Shown: piece by piece, positions 51,486 through 59,493 of the stretch | Numbering within the stretch: the stretch's first letter is position 1 | How the letters are laid out: every line of letters begins with the position of its first letter | Assembly (NCBI GenBank): GCA_002348615.1 | Contig: DEBR01000003.1 | Location: 1 to 64,000 of the forward strand | DNA from: Candidatus Saccharibacteria bacterium UBA2951 | Lineage (GTDB): Bacteria; Patescibacteriota; Saccharimonadia; Saccharimonadales; Saccharimonadaceae | Length of the DNA: 64,000 nt | Direction of reading: 5' to 3' | Program-made: the position numbers and the translations under genes | Notes under the pieces: model-generated | Databases searched by the model: none | Told to the model about the DNA's origin: nothing | The model's input: the letters and a program-made list of their open reading frames with translations, nothing else

Positions 51486-52586
51486 CTAAGCTCCAAACTT
51501 GTTCTTTAATTTAGTTATGTCGCCAGACGTCAGACCGATGCTTTTCAGATAGTTAAGGACGGAGCCGTGCCTGCTTCGGGCAGCTTGCACGCCGTTCGTT
51601 AACCATTCCTTTTTGACGACGCCGACGCCTTGGTCGTTGCTTAGTAAGTATTCCCGCATGACCTGCTGGTCACTGGCGCCATTCGCGTACATGATCATGG
51701 CGACCATCCAACCGGTACGGTCTTTGCCTGCGACGCAGTGGATATGTACCGTAGCAGGGGCGTTGGCTGCCGTTTTAAGAGCCCTTGCGAGCTGAGAACG
51801 CCGCGTAGGATCAGTAACCATAGGCGTGGTGTCAAGGATACCTTCAATCGGAATACTGACGTTCTTGGCGCCATCGATCGCTTTGTCAGGTGCAGATGGC
51901 GGAACTCGCAGGTCGATGATGGTTGCTTTTTTGCCCAAAAGCTTCGCCATTTGCTCGGCACCTTTGGCAGTCAATTTGCTTAGCTGCGCGGAACGGTAGA
52001 GTGTATTTGATTTGAGGACATTGCTCGATGCGGATGCGTCGCGCAGGTTATTGACCGATTTGATCTGGTCGGGGTTAACCGTGCCGCCTGGTGTGTCGTC
52101 CGGTCCACTGCCGGTCGGACCGCTTCCGTCTCCCGTACCAGTTGGAATATGCAACGTCGAATCGACGGTATTCGTTTTACTTGCAAAGCTGTAGCTGCGT
52201 TCAAACACACCGCCCGGCACGATAAAATTCAATCCTGCCCACATAAGCAGGAACGCCACTAACCCGATTACGACATTCGTAATGATGCTTTTTGCCTTAT
52301 TCAACTGGTCGGCTTTGTCTTCGGCGGTCGTCCAAAGAATCGAGGCATAGACGATACCAAGTACGGCAAGAACCCCGACGCCCGCCGTCATGATATTGAT
52401 CGCAATAAGAAGGATCGCCCAAATGCCGTTCGTGTCATTGCCACATTCAATGATCACCGTTTCGTTCTTGTCACAAGTCGCCGCTTGGGCGGTGGCAGGG
52501 CTAATAATGCCTAACGCGAGCACTCCGAACAACGCGAGCGCTATGAGCGCCGGACCGAATCGTTTGCGGGGAAGCTTATTTTGCAT
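51486..52586 (-). CDS. VirB2-like pilin domain fused to a tyrosine phosphatase
   Basis: This 366-residue protein has a signal peptide (about 1-36), then two membrane helices (about 54-84 and 100-124) in a layout typical of VirB2/TrbC or Patescibacteria T4SS pilins. A Gly/Pro/Thr linker (about 145-175) follows. The last part is a tyrosine-phosphatase domain with NLRDAS, LYRSAQLSKL, IIDLR (224-227) and the P-loop HCVAGKDRTG (C284, R290), matching the Y_phosphatase3 type. All catalytic elements seem present. The phosphatase may face outward. The fusion is unusual and its substrate is unknown. Confidence 0.85.
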   Translation of the reverse strand: MQNKLPRKRFGPALIALALFGVLALGIISPATAQAATCDKNETVIIECGNDTNGIWAILLIAINIMTAGVGVLAVLGIVYASILWTTAEDKADQLNKAKSIITNVVIGLVAFLLMWAGLNFIVPGGVFERSYSFASKTNTVDSTLHIPTGTGDGSGPTGSGPDDTPGGTVNPDQIKSVNNLRDASASSNVLKSNTLYRSAQLSKLTAKGAEQMAKLLGKKATIIDLRVPPSAPDKAIDGAKNVSIPIEGILDTTPMVTDPTRRSQLARALKTAANAPATVHIHCVAGKDRTGWMVAMIMYANGASDQQVMREYLLSNDQGVGVVKKEWLTNGVQAARSRHGSVLNYLKSIGLTSGDITKLKNKFGA

Positions 52587-52644
52587 GTTTGTATCAACCT
52601 AGTCGATTAGCTTGATAATAGATGAGCAGGCGTCAGATGTAAAG

Positions 52645-53718
52645 TCAGGTAAGCGATATGATCGATGCGTCGATTTTTAGCTCGTCGCGAAGATCGGTCG
52701 CCGTTATGATTGTCTGGTGACCGCGAAGCGCGTTCATAAGGCGCTTCTCACGGTCGATATCAAGTTCGGAGAATACGTCGTCGAGTAGAATAAGCGGCTT
52801 TATGCCACTATGATGAGTTTGAAGCTCGACCTCAAGTAGTTTGAACGCCAGCATGATAGTGCGCATTTCGCCACGCGATGCTGACTCGGTTGCTTGGTGG
52901 CCATCGAGTGACAGTTCGATATCGTCACGATGAGGGCCGACGCTGGTATAGCCACGCCGGGCGTCAAGGGTGCGGCTGGCCTCGAGACGGTGCAGTATCG
53001 CTTGCTGTAAACCGTCGTCAATGACCGTGAACATCGACTGGTAACGGGCTAGAACCGTATGGTCGACCCCTGCGATGTCAGAATATATCCGAGACAAATG
53101 CTCGTTGGCGTGTTGGATAAAATTAGTGCGCGCTTTAATGATGCTGGCTGAAAGTTCGGCAAACTTCACGTCCCATGCGAACAGGTGGTTCTGCCAATCA
53201 CTCTCACTCATGACGTCAAACTGCTTGAGCAGCTCATTCCGCTGCAAAAGGGTGCGCTGGAACCGGGTGAGTGCGCTTGCGTAGGTAGGGGAAAGGCGGG
53301 CAATGATACCATCGATGAAATCACGCCGACGCTGCGGGCTACTGGTAAGCAGACGTAGTTCATCCGGTTCGAACAGTACGACCGGCAACCGATCCTTGGC
53401 TGCCATGCGCGCACTTGAAGAACCGTCCACGGTGAACTGTTTGGTCAGCTTGTCTTCGGGTGTGACCGAAATACGTAGCCGCCGTTCGGGTGCATCAGCC
53501 AGCTCGAGCTTCAGCTCGGCTGAAAGACCCTCGTAAGGTACGACGTCGCGATCACGGCCACGGAAACTCGTACCACGAAGCAACATATATACCGATTCTA
53601 AAATGGTCGTTTTGCCGGATCCGTTCGGTCCGAGTATCAGCGTCACATTGTCATCCAACGTAAAGTTCGCCAGGTCGTACGACCTGACATTATGCACACT
53701 GATACTCCGAAGCAACAT
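52645..53718 (-). CDS. recF: DNA replication and repair protein RecF
   Basis: This 357-residue SMC-like ATPase has Walker A GPNGSGKT near residue 30, the ABC signature region (SRGEMRT), and Walker B LLDDVFSELD. RecF loads RecA at ssDNA gaps with RecO and RecR. dnaA, dnaN and gyrB, its usual neighbours, are absent here. Confidence 0.93.
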   Translation of the reverse strand: MLLRSISVHNVRSYDLANFTLDDNVTLILGPNGSGKTTILESVYMLLRGTSFRGRDRDVVPYEGLSAELKLELADAPERRLRISVTPEDKLTKQFTVDGSSSARMAAKDRLPVVLFEPDELRLLTSSPQRRRDFIDGIIARLSPTYASALTRFQRTLLQRNELLKQFDVMSESDWQNHLFAWDVKFAELSASIIKARTNFIQHANEHLSRIYSDIAGVDHTVLARYQSMFTVIDDGLQQAILHRLEASRTLDARRGYTSVGPHRDDIELSLDGHQATESASRGEMRTIMLAFKLLEVELQTHHSGIKPLILLDDVFSELDIDREKRLMNALRGHQTIITATDLRDELKIDASIISLT

Positions 53719-53726
53719 ACAAATAG

Positions 53727-53793
53727 TATAATGATTTGGACCAAATCATTGAAACATCTCCTTATTCGGACAAACCTGCAAGCAAGGTTTGTC
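53727..53793 (+). promoter_or_regulatory. frr promoter with palindrome and leader hairpin
   Basis: TATAAT (53,727-53,732) is overlapped by a perfect palindrome, ATGATTTGG (53,731-53,739) and CCAAATCAT (53,741-53,749). It sits at the expected transcription start, a good site for a repressor. Downstream, GACAAACCT (53,769-53,777) pairs with AGGTTTGTC (53,785-53,793). The gene begins at 53,844. Confidence 0.5.
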
Positions 53794-53843
53794 GCTTATT
53801 TCGTCAATGTTATAGAATAATAAGTAGAGAAAGAGAGATATCT

Positions 53844-54401
53844 ATGTTCGATACCAAACATTACCAAGACAAGATGGACCATGTTCTGGAGCACTTCGCC
53901 GACGAGCTAAAGAAGGTCCGAACCGGCCGCGCCCACCCCGATATGCTGTCGGGTGTCGTGGTTGAAGCCTATGGTCAAAAAATGCCGCTCAACCAAGTGG
54001 CTAACGTTACCGCCCCCGAGGCTCAGCAACTGCTGGTATCACCGTTCGACCCAAGCAACATCGGTGCTATTACACAGGCAATCCGTGATGATCAGGCACT
54101 TGGCCTGAATCCGAGCGACGACGGCCGCGTGGTCCGTGTGCCGATTCCGGCGCTTACCGAAGAACGTCGCCATGACCTGGTGAAGCAACTCGGCGAAAAA
54201 GTTGAAAACGCCCGTATTGCTCTACGGCAGATTCGCCAGGACGCGTTCAAAGAGGTAAAGCGCAAGAAAGATGCCAAGGAACTGTCGGAAAACGACGTGA
54301 CTCGGATTGAAAAAGACTTCGATCACAACCTTATGCAGGACTATCAAGCTAAGATAGACGAAACGTTCAAAGCTAAGGAGCAGGAAGTCCTGAAAATCTA
54401 G
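53844..54401 (+). CDS. frr: Ribosome recycling factor
   Basis: This 185-residue factor splits post-termination ribosomes with EF-G. It has the typical start (MDHVLEHFADELKKVRTGRA), VVEAYG and a long coiled-coil region. I trimmed the start to 53,844; longer ORF starts run through the palindromic promoter. uppS begins 1 nt after its stop, a conserved neighbour. Confidence 0.95.
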   Translation: MFDTKHYQDKMDHVLEHFADELKKVRTGRAHPDMLSGVVVEAYGQKMPLNQVANVTAPEAQQLLVSPFDPSNIGAITQAIRDDQALGLNPSDDGRVVRVPIPALTEERRHDLVKQLGEKVENARIALRQIRQDAFKEVKRKKDAKELSENDVTRIEKDFDHNLMQDYQAKIDETFKAKEQEVLKI

Positions 54402-54402
54402 T

Positions 54403-55092
54403 ATGTCGGCCGAAGTTCCGACACACATAGGCTATATCGTCGACGGTAACCGCCGTTGGGCAAGGCAACATGGCCTACCAACGTATGAAGGTCACTTGGC
54501 GGGCTATAACGCCATACAGGATATAGCCCGAGCAACCATAGACGCCGGCGTGAAGTACGTGTCGGCCTATGTGTTCAGCACCGAAAACTGGAAACGTTCC
54601 GAAGATGAAGTCAGCAAGTTAATGGGGTTAGTGCTGCGACTATTAAAGTCGGATTTGCACATATTTCAGGAAAACGACGTGAGGCTAAGAATATTAGGCT
54701 CACGAGATAACGTGAGCGACAAGATTTTAAAGGCCATTGACGAAGCCGAAGAAGCGACCAAGGACAACAAACGTGGCACGTTGGCGCTTTGCTTCAACTA
54801 TGGCGGCCAACTAGAAATCGCCGACGCGGTCAAAAAGATTGTTCAGTCAGGAGTAGCCGCCGACGAAATTACCCCGGAACTCGTTGAACGTAACCTGTAC
54901 GCAGCCGATATTCCTCCGTGCGATCTGATCGTTCGGACAAGCGGCGAGAAGCGGCTGTCGAACTTCATGCTGTGGCGTTCGGCCTATAGCGAGCTGATGT
55001 TTCTCGACAAAAATTGGCCTGACATGACAAAGGAAGACGTAACCGATATACTTGAAGAATATAAAAATCGCGAACGACGAATAGGGAAATAA
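54403..55092 (+). CDS. uppS: Isoprenyl (undecaprenyl) diphosphate synthase
   Basis: This 229-residue cis-prenyltransferase makes the lipid carrier for cell-wall synthesis. It has YIVDGNRRWA (catalytic D14), STENWKRS, and RTSGEKRLSNFMLW. The position that is usually Gly in DGNGRW is Arg (DGNRRW), as in several bacteria. Gene order frr-uppS-rseP matches many bacteria, but cdsA is absent. Confidence 0.94.
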   Translation: MSAEVPTHIGYIVDGNRRWARQHGLPTYEGHLAGYNAIQDIARATIDAGVKYVSAYVFSTENWKRSEDEVSKLMGLVLRLLKSDLHIFQENDVRLRILGSRDNVSDKILKAIDEAEEATKDNKRGTLALCFNYGGQLEIADAVKKIVQSGVAADEITPELVERNLYAADIPPCDLIVRTSGEKRLSNFMLWRSAYSELMFLDKNWPDMTKEDVTDILEEYKNRERRIGK

Positions 55093-55095
55093 CAC

Positions 55096-56259
55096 ATGTT
55101 GCTGATTGGCATTCTGACCGGACTTATTATTCTTGTAATCCTTGTAGCGATCCATGAGTTAGGGCATGGCATCGTGGCACGCCGCAACGGCGTGGTCGTT
55201 GAAGAATTCGGTATCGGATTCCCCCCGAAGGCATGGGGCAAAAAGCTCAAACGAAGTATTCTGGGTAACAACGTCCTGTTTTCTCTTAACTGGCTGCCGC
55301 TCGGGGGCTTCGTAAAGCTGCAGGGCGAATACGACTCGGCGTCAAAAAAAGGTGACTACGGCGCTGCCACGTACTGGCAGAAGACAAAGATTTTACTGGC
55401 GGGCGTACTGATGAACTGGGTAGCAGCCATCGTGCTGTTCACCATTCTGGCGCTCGTTGGACTACCGAAGATCTTGCCGAACCAGTTTAGCGTACCTGGT
55501 GACACCGAAACGACGATCGAACCGCTCAAGGTCGCCGCAGTCGAAAAGGACTCACCGGCTCAAAAAGCAGGCCTGAAGGAGGGCGACGAATTGCTACTTA
55601 TCGGTGACAACGACGTACAGTCACCGAGTGAATTGTCTGACGCGACAAAGCAACTCCATGGGCAGAGCATTAACGTCACGTATTCACGTGCCGACCAGGA
55701 ATACACCGTGCCAGTTACGCTGCGCGACAAAAATTCGCCGGACAAAGGGTTCTTGGGAGTGCGCACGACGCAGCAGCTAAGTGAAATCCGTGCCACGTGG
55801 TCGGCGCCGATCGTCGGCGTCGTGACGACAGTCCAACTGACCGGTGAAACATTCGCGTCGCTCGGAAAAGTCGTTGGTAGTTTGGCGCAGGGTATTGCCA
55901 GTCGTTTCACTCCGGACGAATCGACCCGAAAATCCGGCGACGAAGCCCTGAGCTTCGCGACCAACAGCGTGTCGGGTCCGGTCGGCATATTGGGCGTCAT
56001 ATTCCCACAAATGCAACAGGCGGGCATTAAGCCGCTACTCCTGCTTACCGCGATCATTTCACTGTCGCTCGCCGTTATGAACGTGCTGCCTATTCCAGCG
56101 CTCGATGGTGGTCGCTGGTTCGTCATGACGGTGTTCAAACTCCTTAAGCGCCCGCTTACGAAGGAACGCGAAGAAAAGATTCAGACCGTCGGCTTCATGA
56201 CACTACTCGCACTTATCGTATTGGTAACGTTCGCCGATGTCAGCAAGCTTATTCAATAA
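55096..56259 (+). CDS. rseP: RIP metalloprotease RseP
   Basis: This 387-residue intramembrane site-2 protease has HELGH (H20, E21, H24), a PDZ domain (about 130-210), and the third zinc ligand in NVLPIPALDGG. It cuts membrane-bound anti-sigma factors or signal-peptide remnants. No sigma factor lies in the window. It overlaps the CPBP gene by 23 nt. Confidence 0.94.
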   Translation: MLLIGILTGLIILVILVAIHELGHGIVARRNGVVVEEFGIGFPPKAWGKKLKRSILGNNVLFSLNWLPLGGFVKLQGEYDSASKKGDYGAATYWQKTKILLAGVLMNWVAAIVLFTILALVGLPKILPNQFSVPGDTETTIEPLKVAAVEKDSPAQKAGLKEGDELLLIGDNDVQSPSELSDATKQLHGQSINVTYSRADQEYTVPVTLRDKNSPDKGFLGVRTTQQLSEIRATWSAPIVGVVTTVQLTGETFASLGKVVGSLAQGIASRFTPDESTRKSGDEALSFATNSVSGPVGILGVIFPQMQQAGIKPLLLLTAIISLSLAVMNVLPIPALDGGRWFVMTVFKLLKRPLTKEREEKIQTVGFMTLLALIVLVTFADVSKLIQ

Positions 56260-57001
56260 GACCAGTTATGCCCTAGGTCTGAGCCTGTGGGTATTCGTTG
56301 CGTTCTTTGTGGGTGAAATGCTGGCCGGCGTGGCAATGGCCTACGGGTTGGCCTTCAGCGGGTTGCATTTGAACGCCGCACTCGAATACACGATATTAGC
56401 AGCGATCGGATATTCCTTCGGGTTGGCACTCACGGTCGGATTGCCTTGGCTGGCGACTCATAAACGGCCGAGCAAAAAAACGCTAGGAATCACCAGGCTG
56501 CCATCGTGGTCCGATATCGGGTTGTCGATTCTTTCGGTCCTGCCGTATTACTTGCTGTCGGCCGGCGTGCTTTGGGCAGCGATGACCTTTACAAAAGTGG
56601 TCGACCCGAACGTCGGACAGCAGATTGGCTTTGATAACCTGACCATAGGAGCAGAATACTTCGTAGCGTTCATTACCTTGGTATTAATGGCTCCGCTGGC
56701 TGAAGAACTGCTTTTTCGCGGGTACTTTTTGGGGCGATTGAACGAGCGAGTTGGAAAATGGTTAGCGGTGCTACTTACGGCGGCCGTGTTTGGGTCGCTG
56801 CACCTTTTTGGCTTTACAGACGATGGCCATGTCGTCTTCCAGTGGGCGACGGCACTCGATACGTTCGCGCTAGGAATCATGGCTGGCGCACTGCGGCTTT
56901 TGTCGGGCAGTATTTGGGCCGGCATGCTACTGCACGCGATTAAAAACGGCATCGCATATTACTTCTTGTTCATCAGTCCGTTGCCGCCAGGGAGTTCCTA
57001 G
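56237..57001 (+). CDS. CPBP-family intramembrane glutamic protease
   Basis: This 254-residue polytopic protein has EELLFRGY (E156, E157), FGSLHLF, and a later LLHAIKNG, the three motifs of the CAAX/CPBP family. Such proteases cut membrane peptides or bacteriocin precursors. The start is inside rseP; the two intramembrane proteases are probably coupled. Confidence 0.88.
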   Translation: MSASLFNKTSYALGLSLWVFVAFFVGEMLAGVAMAYGLAFSGLHLNAALEYTILAAIGYSFGLALTVGLPWLATHKRPSKKTLGITRLPSWSDIGLSILSVLPYYLLSAGVLWAAMTFTKVVDPNVGQQIGFDNLTIGAEYFVAFITLVLMAPLAEELLFRGYFLGRLNERVGKWLAVLLTAAVFGSLHLFGFTDDGHVVFQWATALDTFALGIMAGALRLLSGSIWAGMLLHAIKNGIAYYFLFISPLPPGSS

Positions 57002-57018
57002 GGTAGGATATAAAAGAT

Positions 57019-58260
57019 ATGCGAGTTTCTAAACTGTTTACAAAAACGCTCCGCGACGCGCCTGCGGACGAAGTTTCCAAAAATGCCCAACTACTTATTC
57101 GTGCCGGCTTTGTGTACAAAGAAATGGCCGGGGCCTATGCGTACCTGCCATTAGGTATTCGCGTGGTCGAAAAGATCAAACAAGTAGTCCGCGAAGAAAT
57201 GAATGCCATTGATTCGAACGAACTCATCATGACCAGCCTGCAGCGAAAAGACGTATGGGAGCAAACCGGCCGATGGGACGATAAGGTGGTCGACATTTGG
57301 TTTAAGACGAAATTGCAAGACGAAACAGAGGTAGGACTAGGCTGGAGCCACGAAGAACCGATCGTCGAAATGATGAAGCAGTACGTGCGTAGCTACAAGG
57401 ACTTGCCAATCAGTCTGTACCAGTTCCAAACCAAGATGCGCAATGAACTGCGCGCCAAAAGTGGAATCATGCGCGGCCGTGAATTCGTTATGAAAGACAT
57501 GTATTCGTTCCATGCGTCGGCTGAGGACCTTGAGCGTTACTACAATAAAACGATCGAGGCTTACAAGCGGGTTTACGACCGCTTAGGCATTGGCGAAGAC
57601 ACGTACGTAACATTCGCGAGCGGTGGCGCGTTCACCAAGTTTAGCCACGAATTCCAAACCGTCTGTGATGCCGGCGAGGACGTAATTTATCTTCACCGCG
57701 AAAAGAACATCGCCGTGAACGAAGAGGTCATCGATGACGCCGTAAAAGAGCTTGGTATCGACAAAAACGAGCTTGAACAGGTAAAAACAGCCGAAACCGG
57801 TAATATTTTCAACTTCGGTACGCAGAAAACCGACGAAATGGGTCTGCATTTCACCGGCGAAGATGGCAAGCAGCAATCGCTCTACATCGGGTCATACGGC
57901 ATTGGTATTACCCGTGCAATGGGAGTTATCGCTGAAAAGATGTCTGACGACAAAGGGCTGGTCTGGCCGGAAAGCATAGCGCCGTACATGGTCTACCTGG
58001 TATCAATCGGTGAGAACGGTCAAAAAGCTGCCGACAGTTTGTACGATGAACTGAGCGCCGCTGGCGTAGAAGTACTTTACGACGACCGTGACGAACGACC
58101 AGGTACCAAGTTTGCCGACGCCGAACTGATGGGAATTCCATACCGCCTAACAGTCAGCGACCGTGGCGTAGAGGCTGGCAAATTCGAGTTTACAACGCGT
58201 AAAACAGGGCAAACGGAAGAGCTTTCGGCAACAGAGGTGAAAAATCGATTTACGGTGTAA
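57019..58260 (+). CDS. proS: Prolyl-tRNA synthetase, short form
   Basis: This 413-residue class II synthetase has motif 2 in MRNELRAKSGIMRGREF, TFASGGAFTKFSHEFQ, and motif 3 in YIGSYGIGITR, plus an anticodon-binding domain. The roughly 180-residue editing insertion of the bacterial long type is missing, so Ala-tRNA(Pro) clearing would require a separate protein. GGATATAAAAG precedes the ATG. Confidence 0.93.
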   Translation: MRVSKLFTKTLRDAPADEVSKNAQLLIRAGFVYKEMAGAYAYLPLGIRVVEKIKQVVREEMNAIDSNELIMTSLQRKDVWEQTGRWDDKVVDIWFKTKLQDETEVGLGWSHEEPIVEMMKQYVRSYKDLPISLYQFQTKMRNELRAKSGIMRGREFVMKDMYSFHASAEDLERYYNKTIEAYKRVYDRLGIGEDTYVTFASGGAFTKFSHEFQTVCDAGEDVIYLHREKNIAVNEEVIDDAVKELGIDKNELEQVKTAETGNIFNFGTQKTDEMGLHFTGEDGKQQSLYIGSYGIGITRAMGVIAEKMSDDKGLVWPESIAPYMVYLVSIGENGQKAADSLYDELSAAGVEVLYDDRDERPGTKFADAELMGIPYRLTVSDRGVEAGKFEFTTRKTGQTEELSATEVKNRFTV

Positions 58261-58265
58261 ATCGA

Positions 58266-58418
58266 TTGACTTTAGTCACACCGATTGGTAAAATAAAGAC
58301 TGATGTAATCACCCCTGCGTAAGGGGATTTACACTTATTAAAGAATGAAATTAACGAGGCGGTGCCCGGGCAGGCACCTCTTTATAAGACTCTCTGTACA
58401 GAACAATAGGAGAACCAT
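58266..58418 (+). promoter_or_regulatory. greA promoter and structured leader
   Basis: TTGACT (58,266-58,271), 17-nt spacer, TAAAAT (58,289-58,294). The leader of about 120 nt has a hairpin at 58,305-58,332 (CCCC/GGGG core) and a terminator-like one at 58,356-58,380 (GTGCC/GGCAC, GAG/CTC) followed by TTTAT. AATAGGAGAA precedes the ATG. It looks like an attenuator. Confidence 0.5.
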
Positions 58419-58874
58419 ATGAAGAAGATGTATCAGATTACTGCCGACGGCCGCAAAGAACTTGAGGCCGAGCTTGAAAAGCTGAAGGCACGTCGCGGCG
58501 AAATCGCCGAAAAAATCGCGGAAGCCCGCGACTATGGCGATTTGTCCGAAAATGCCGAATACGACGCAGCTCGCGAAGACCAAGGTTTGGTCGAAAGCCG
58601 TATTGCTGAAATCGAAGATATCCTCATGAACGCCGAGCTTATTAAGACCAGCCGTAAATCAACCATTGGTATTGGCAGCAAAGTCGAACTGAAGAACGGC
58701 GCCAAAAAGGTGAACTACCATGTCGTCGGACCGGTAGAAGCCAACCCGGTTGAAGGCAAGATCTCAAACGAGTCACCAATCGGCATGGCACTCATGGGCA
58801 AAAAAGTCGGCGACAAAGCCGTCGTCACCACTCCTAAGGGCGACATCAACTACAGCATCGTTGCCGTTAACTAG
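58419..58874 (+). CDS. greA: Transcription elongation factor GreA
   Basis: This 151-residue protein has an N-terminal coiled coil with GDLSENAEYDAAREDQ, whose acidic tip stimulates RNA cleavage by RNA polymerase, and a C-terminal FKBP-like domain (ISNESPIGMALMGKKVGD). Slightly shorter than the 158-residue norm. Its own structured leader suggests regulation of its expression. Confidence 0.94.
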   Translation: MKKMYQITADGRKELEAELEKLKARRGEIAEKIAEARDYGDLSENAEYDAAREDQGLVESRIAEIEDILMNAELIKTSRKSTIGIGSKVELKNGAKKVNYHVVGPVEANPVEGKISNESPIGMALMGKKVGDKAVVTTPKGDINYSIVAVN

Positions 58875-59362
58875 GCAGCGTTACGCTGTTCTTCGTTGTA
58901 GCGGTCTAATTCTTCCTCGAAAGAACGGCCGGACCGCCTGGCATTCTTAAACGCTTTACTTAGTGCGGCTTGTGCCGTAAGGGCGCTCGAGTTCTCAATC
59001 AGATGTGCCATCAGTTCTTCTGTGGCATCCGTGCGAGCAACATCCCATGCCTTAGCCGCGCTCCAGATATTAGCAAGTGACGCTTGAGATCTGTGCGTTT
59101 GCTCTTCGGTAGCTTCAACGTCTTCGAGTAGTTGTTCGGCTGTGTCATCGAGCTTCAGTATCATCTCTTGGGTATCTTCAGCATCTGTTTCGTCTGTATG
59201 CCGTAATGTAATTGCAAGTGCTTCGAGCGAGCCGAAGGTTGGTTCGACGGTAGGCGGTTCTACTTCTTTTTGCAGTAATCCCTTGATTCCTGGCAAGGGA
59301 ATATGGAGCTTATCAAGCAAAGGTAGGCGTTCGGTAGGCTTTGTCTGATGTTCCAGGAGGCT
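58871..59362 (-). CDS. Hypothetical acidic helical protein
   Basis: This 163-residue protein starts MSLLEHQTKPTERLPLLD. It has an amphipathic helical middle (about 45-125) and ends with an Arg/Glu-rich tail. No signal peptide or recognised family. I trimmed the start to 59,362; TTCCAGGAGG lies just inside the frame and a promoter-like TTGTGT/TAATAT pair, 17 nt apart, is upstream on minus near 59,405-59,435. The stop overlaps that of greA (4 nt). It resembles the other promoter-class unknown proteins in composition. Confidence 0.65.
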   Translation of the reverse strand, partial: SLLEHQTKPTERLPLLDKLHIPLPGIKGLLQKEVEPPTVEPTFGSLEALAITLRHTDETDAEDTQEMILKLDDTAEQLLEDVEATEEQTHRSQASLANIWSAAKAWDVARTDATEELMAHLIENSSALTAQAALSKAFKNARRSGRSFEEELDRYNEEQRNAA

Positions 59363-59493
59363 CATATTGCGTATGTGTTTATTTAAAAATACTGGTTCTG
59401 GTGTGCATATTACCACAAACGGAAACAAAACACAAGCTTTTTTAGTAAAATTACCACTTAAAATCGCATGTACGGTATACTAGCTAACAGATT

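Noticed and set aside
53736..53843. N-terminal extension of frr by 36 codons
   Set aside because: It would translate through the palindrome and the leader stem-loop; family homology starts at 53,844, which has a ribosome-binding sequence.
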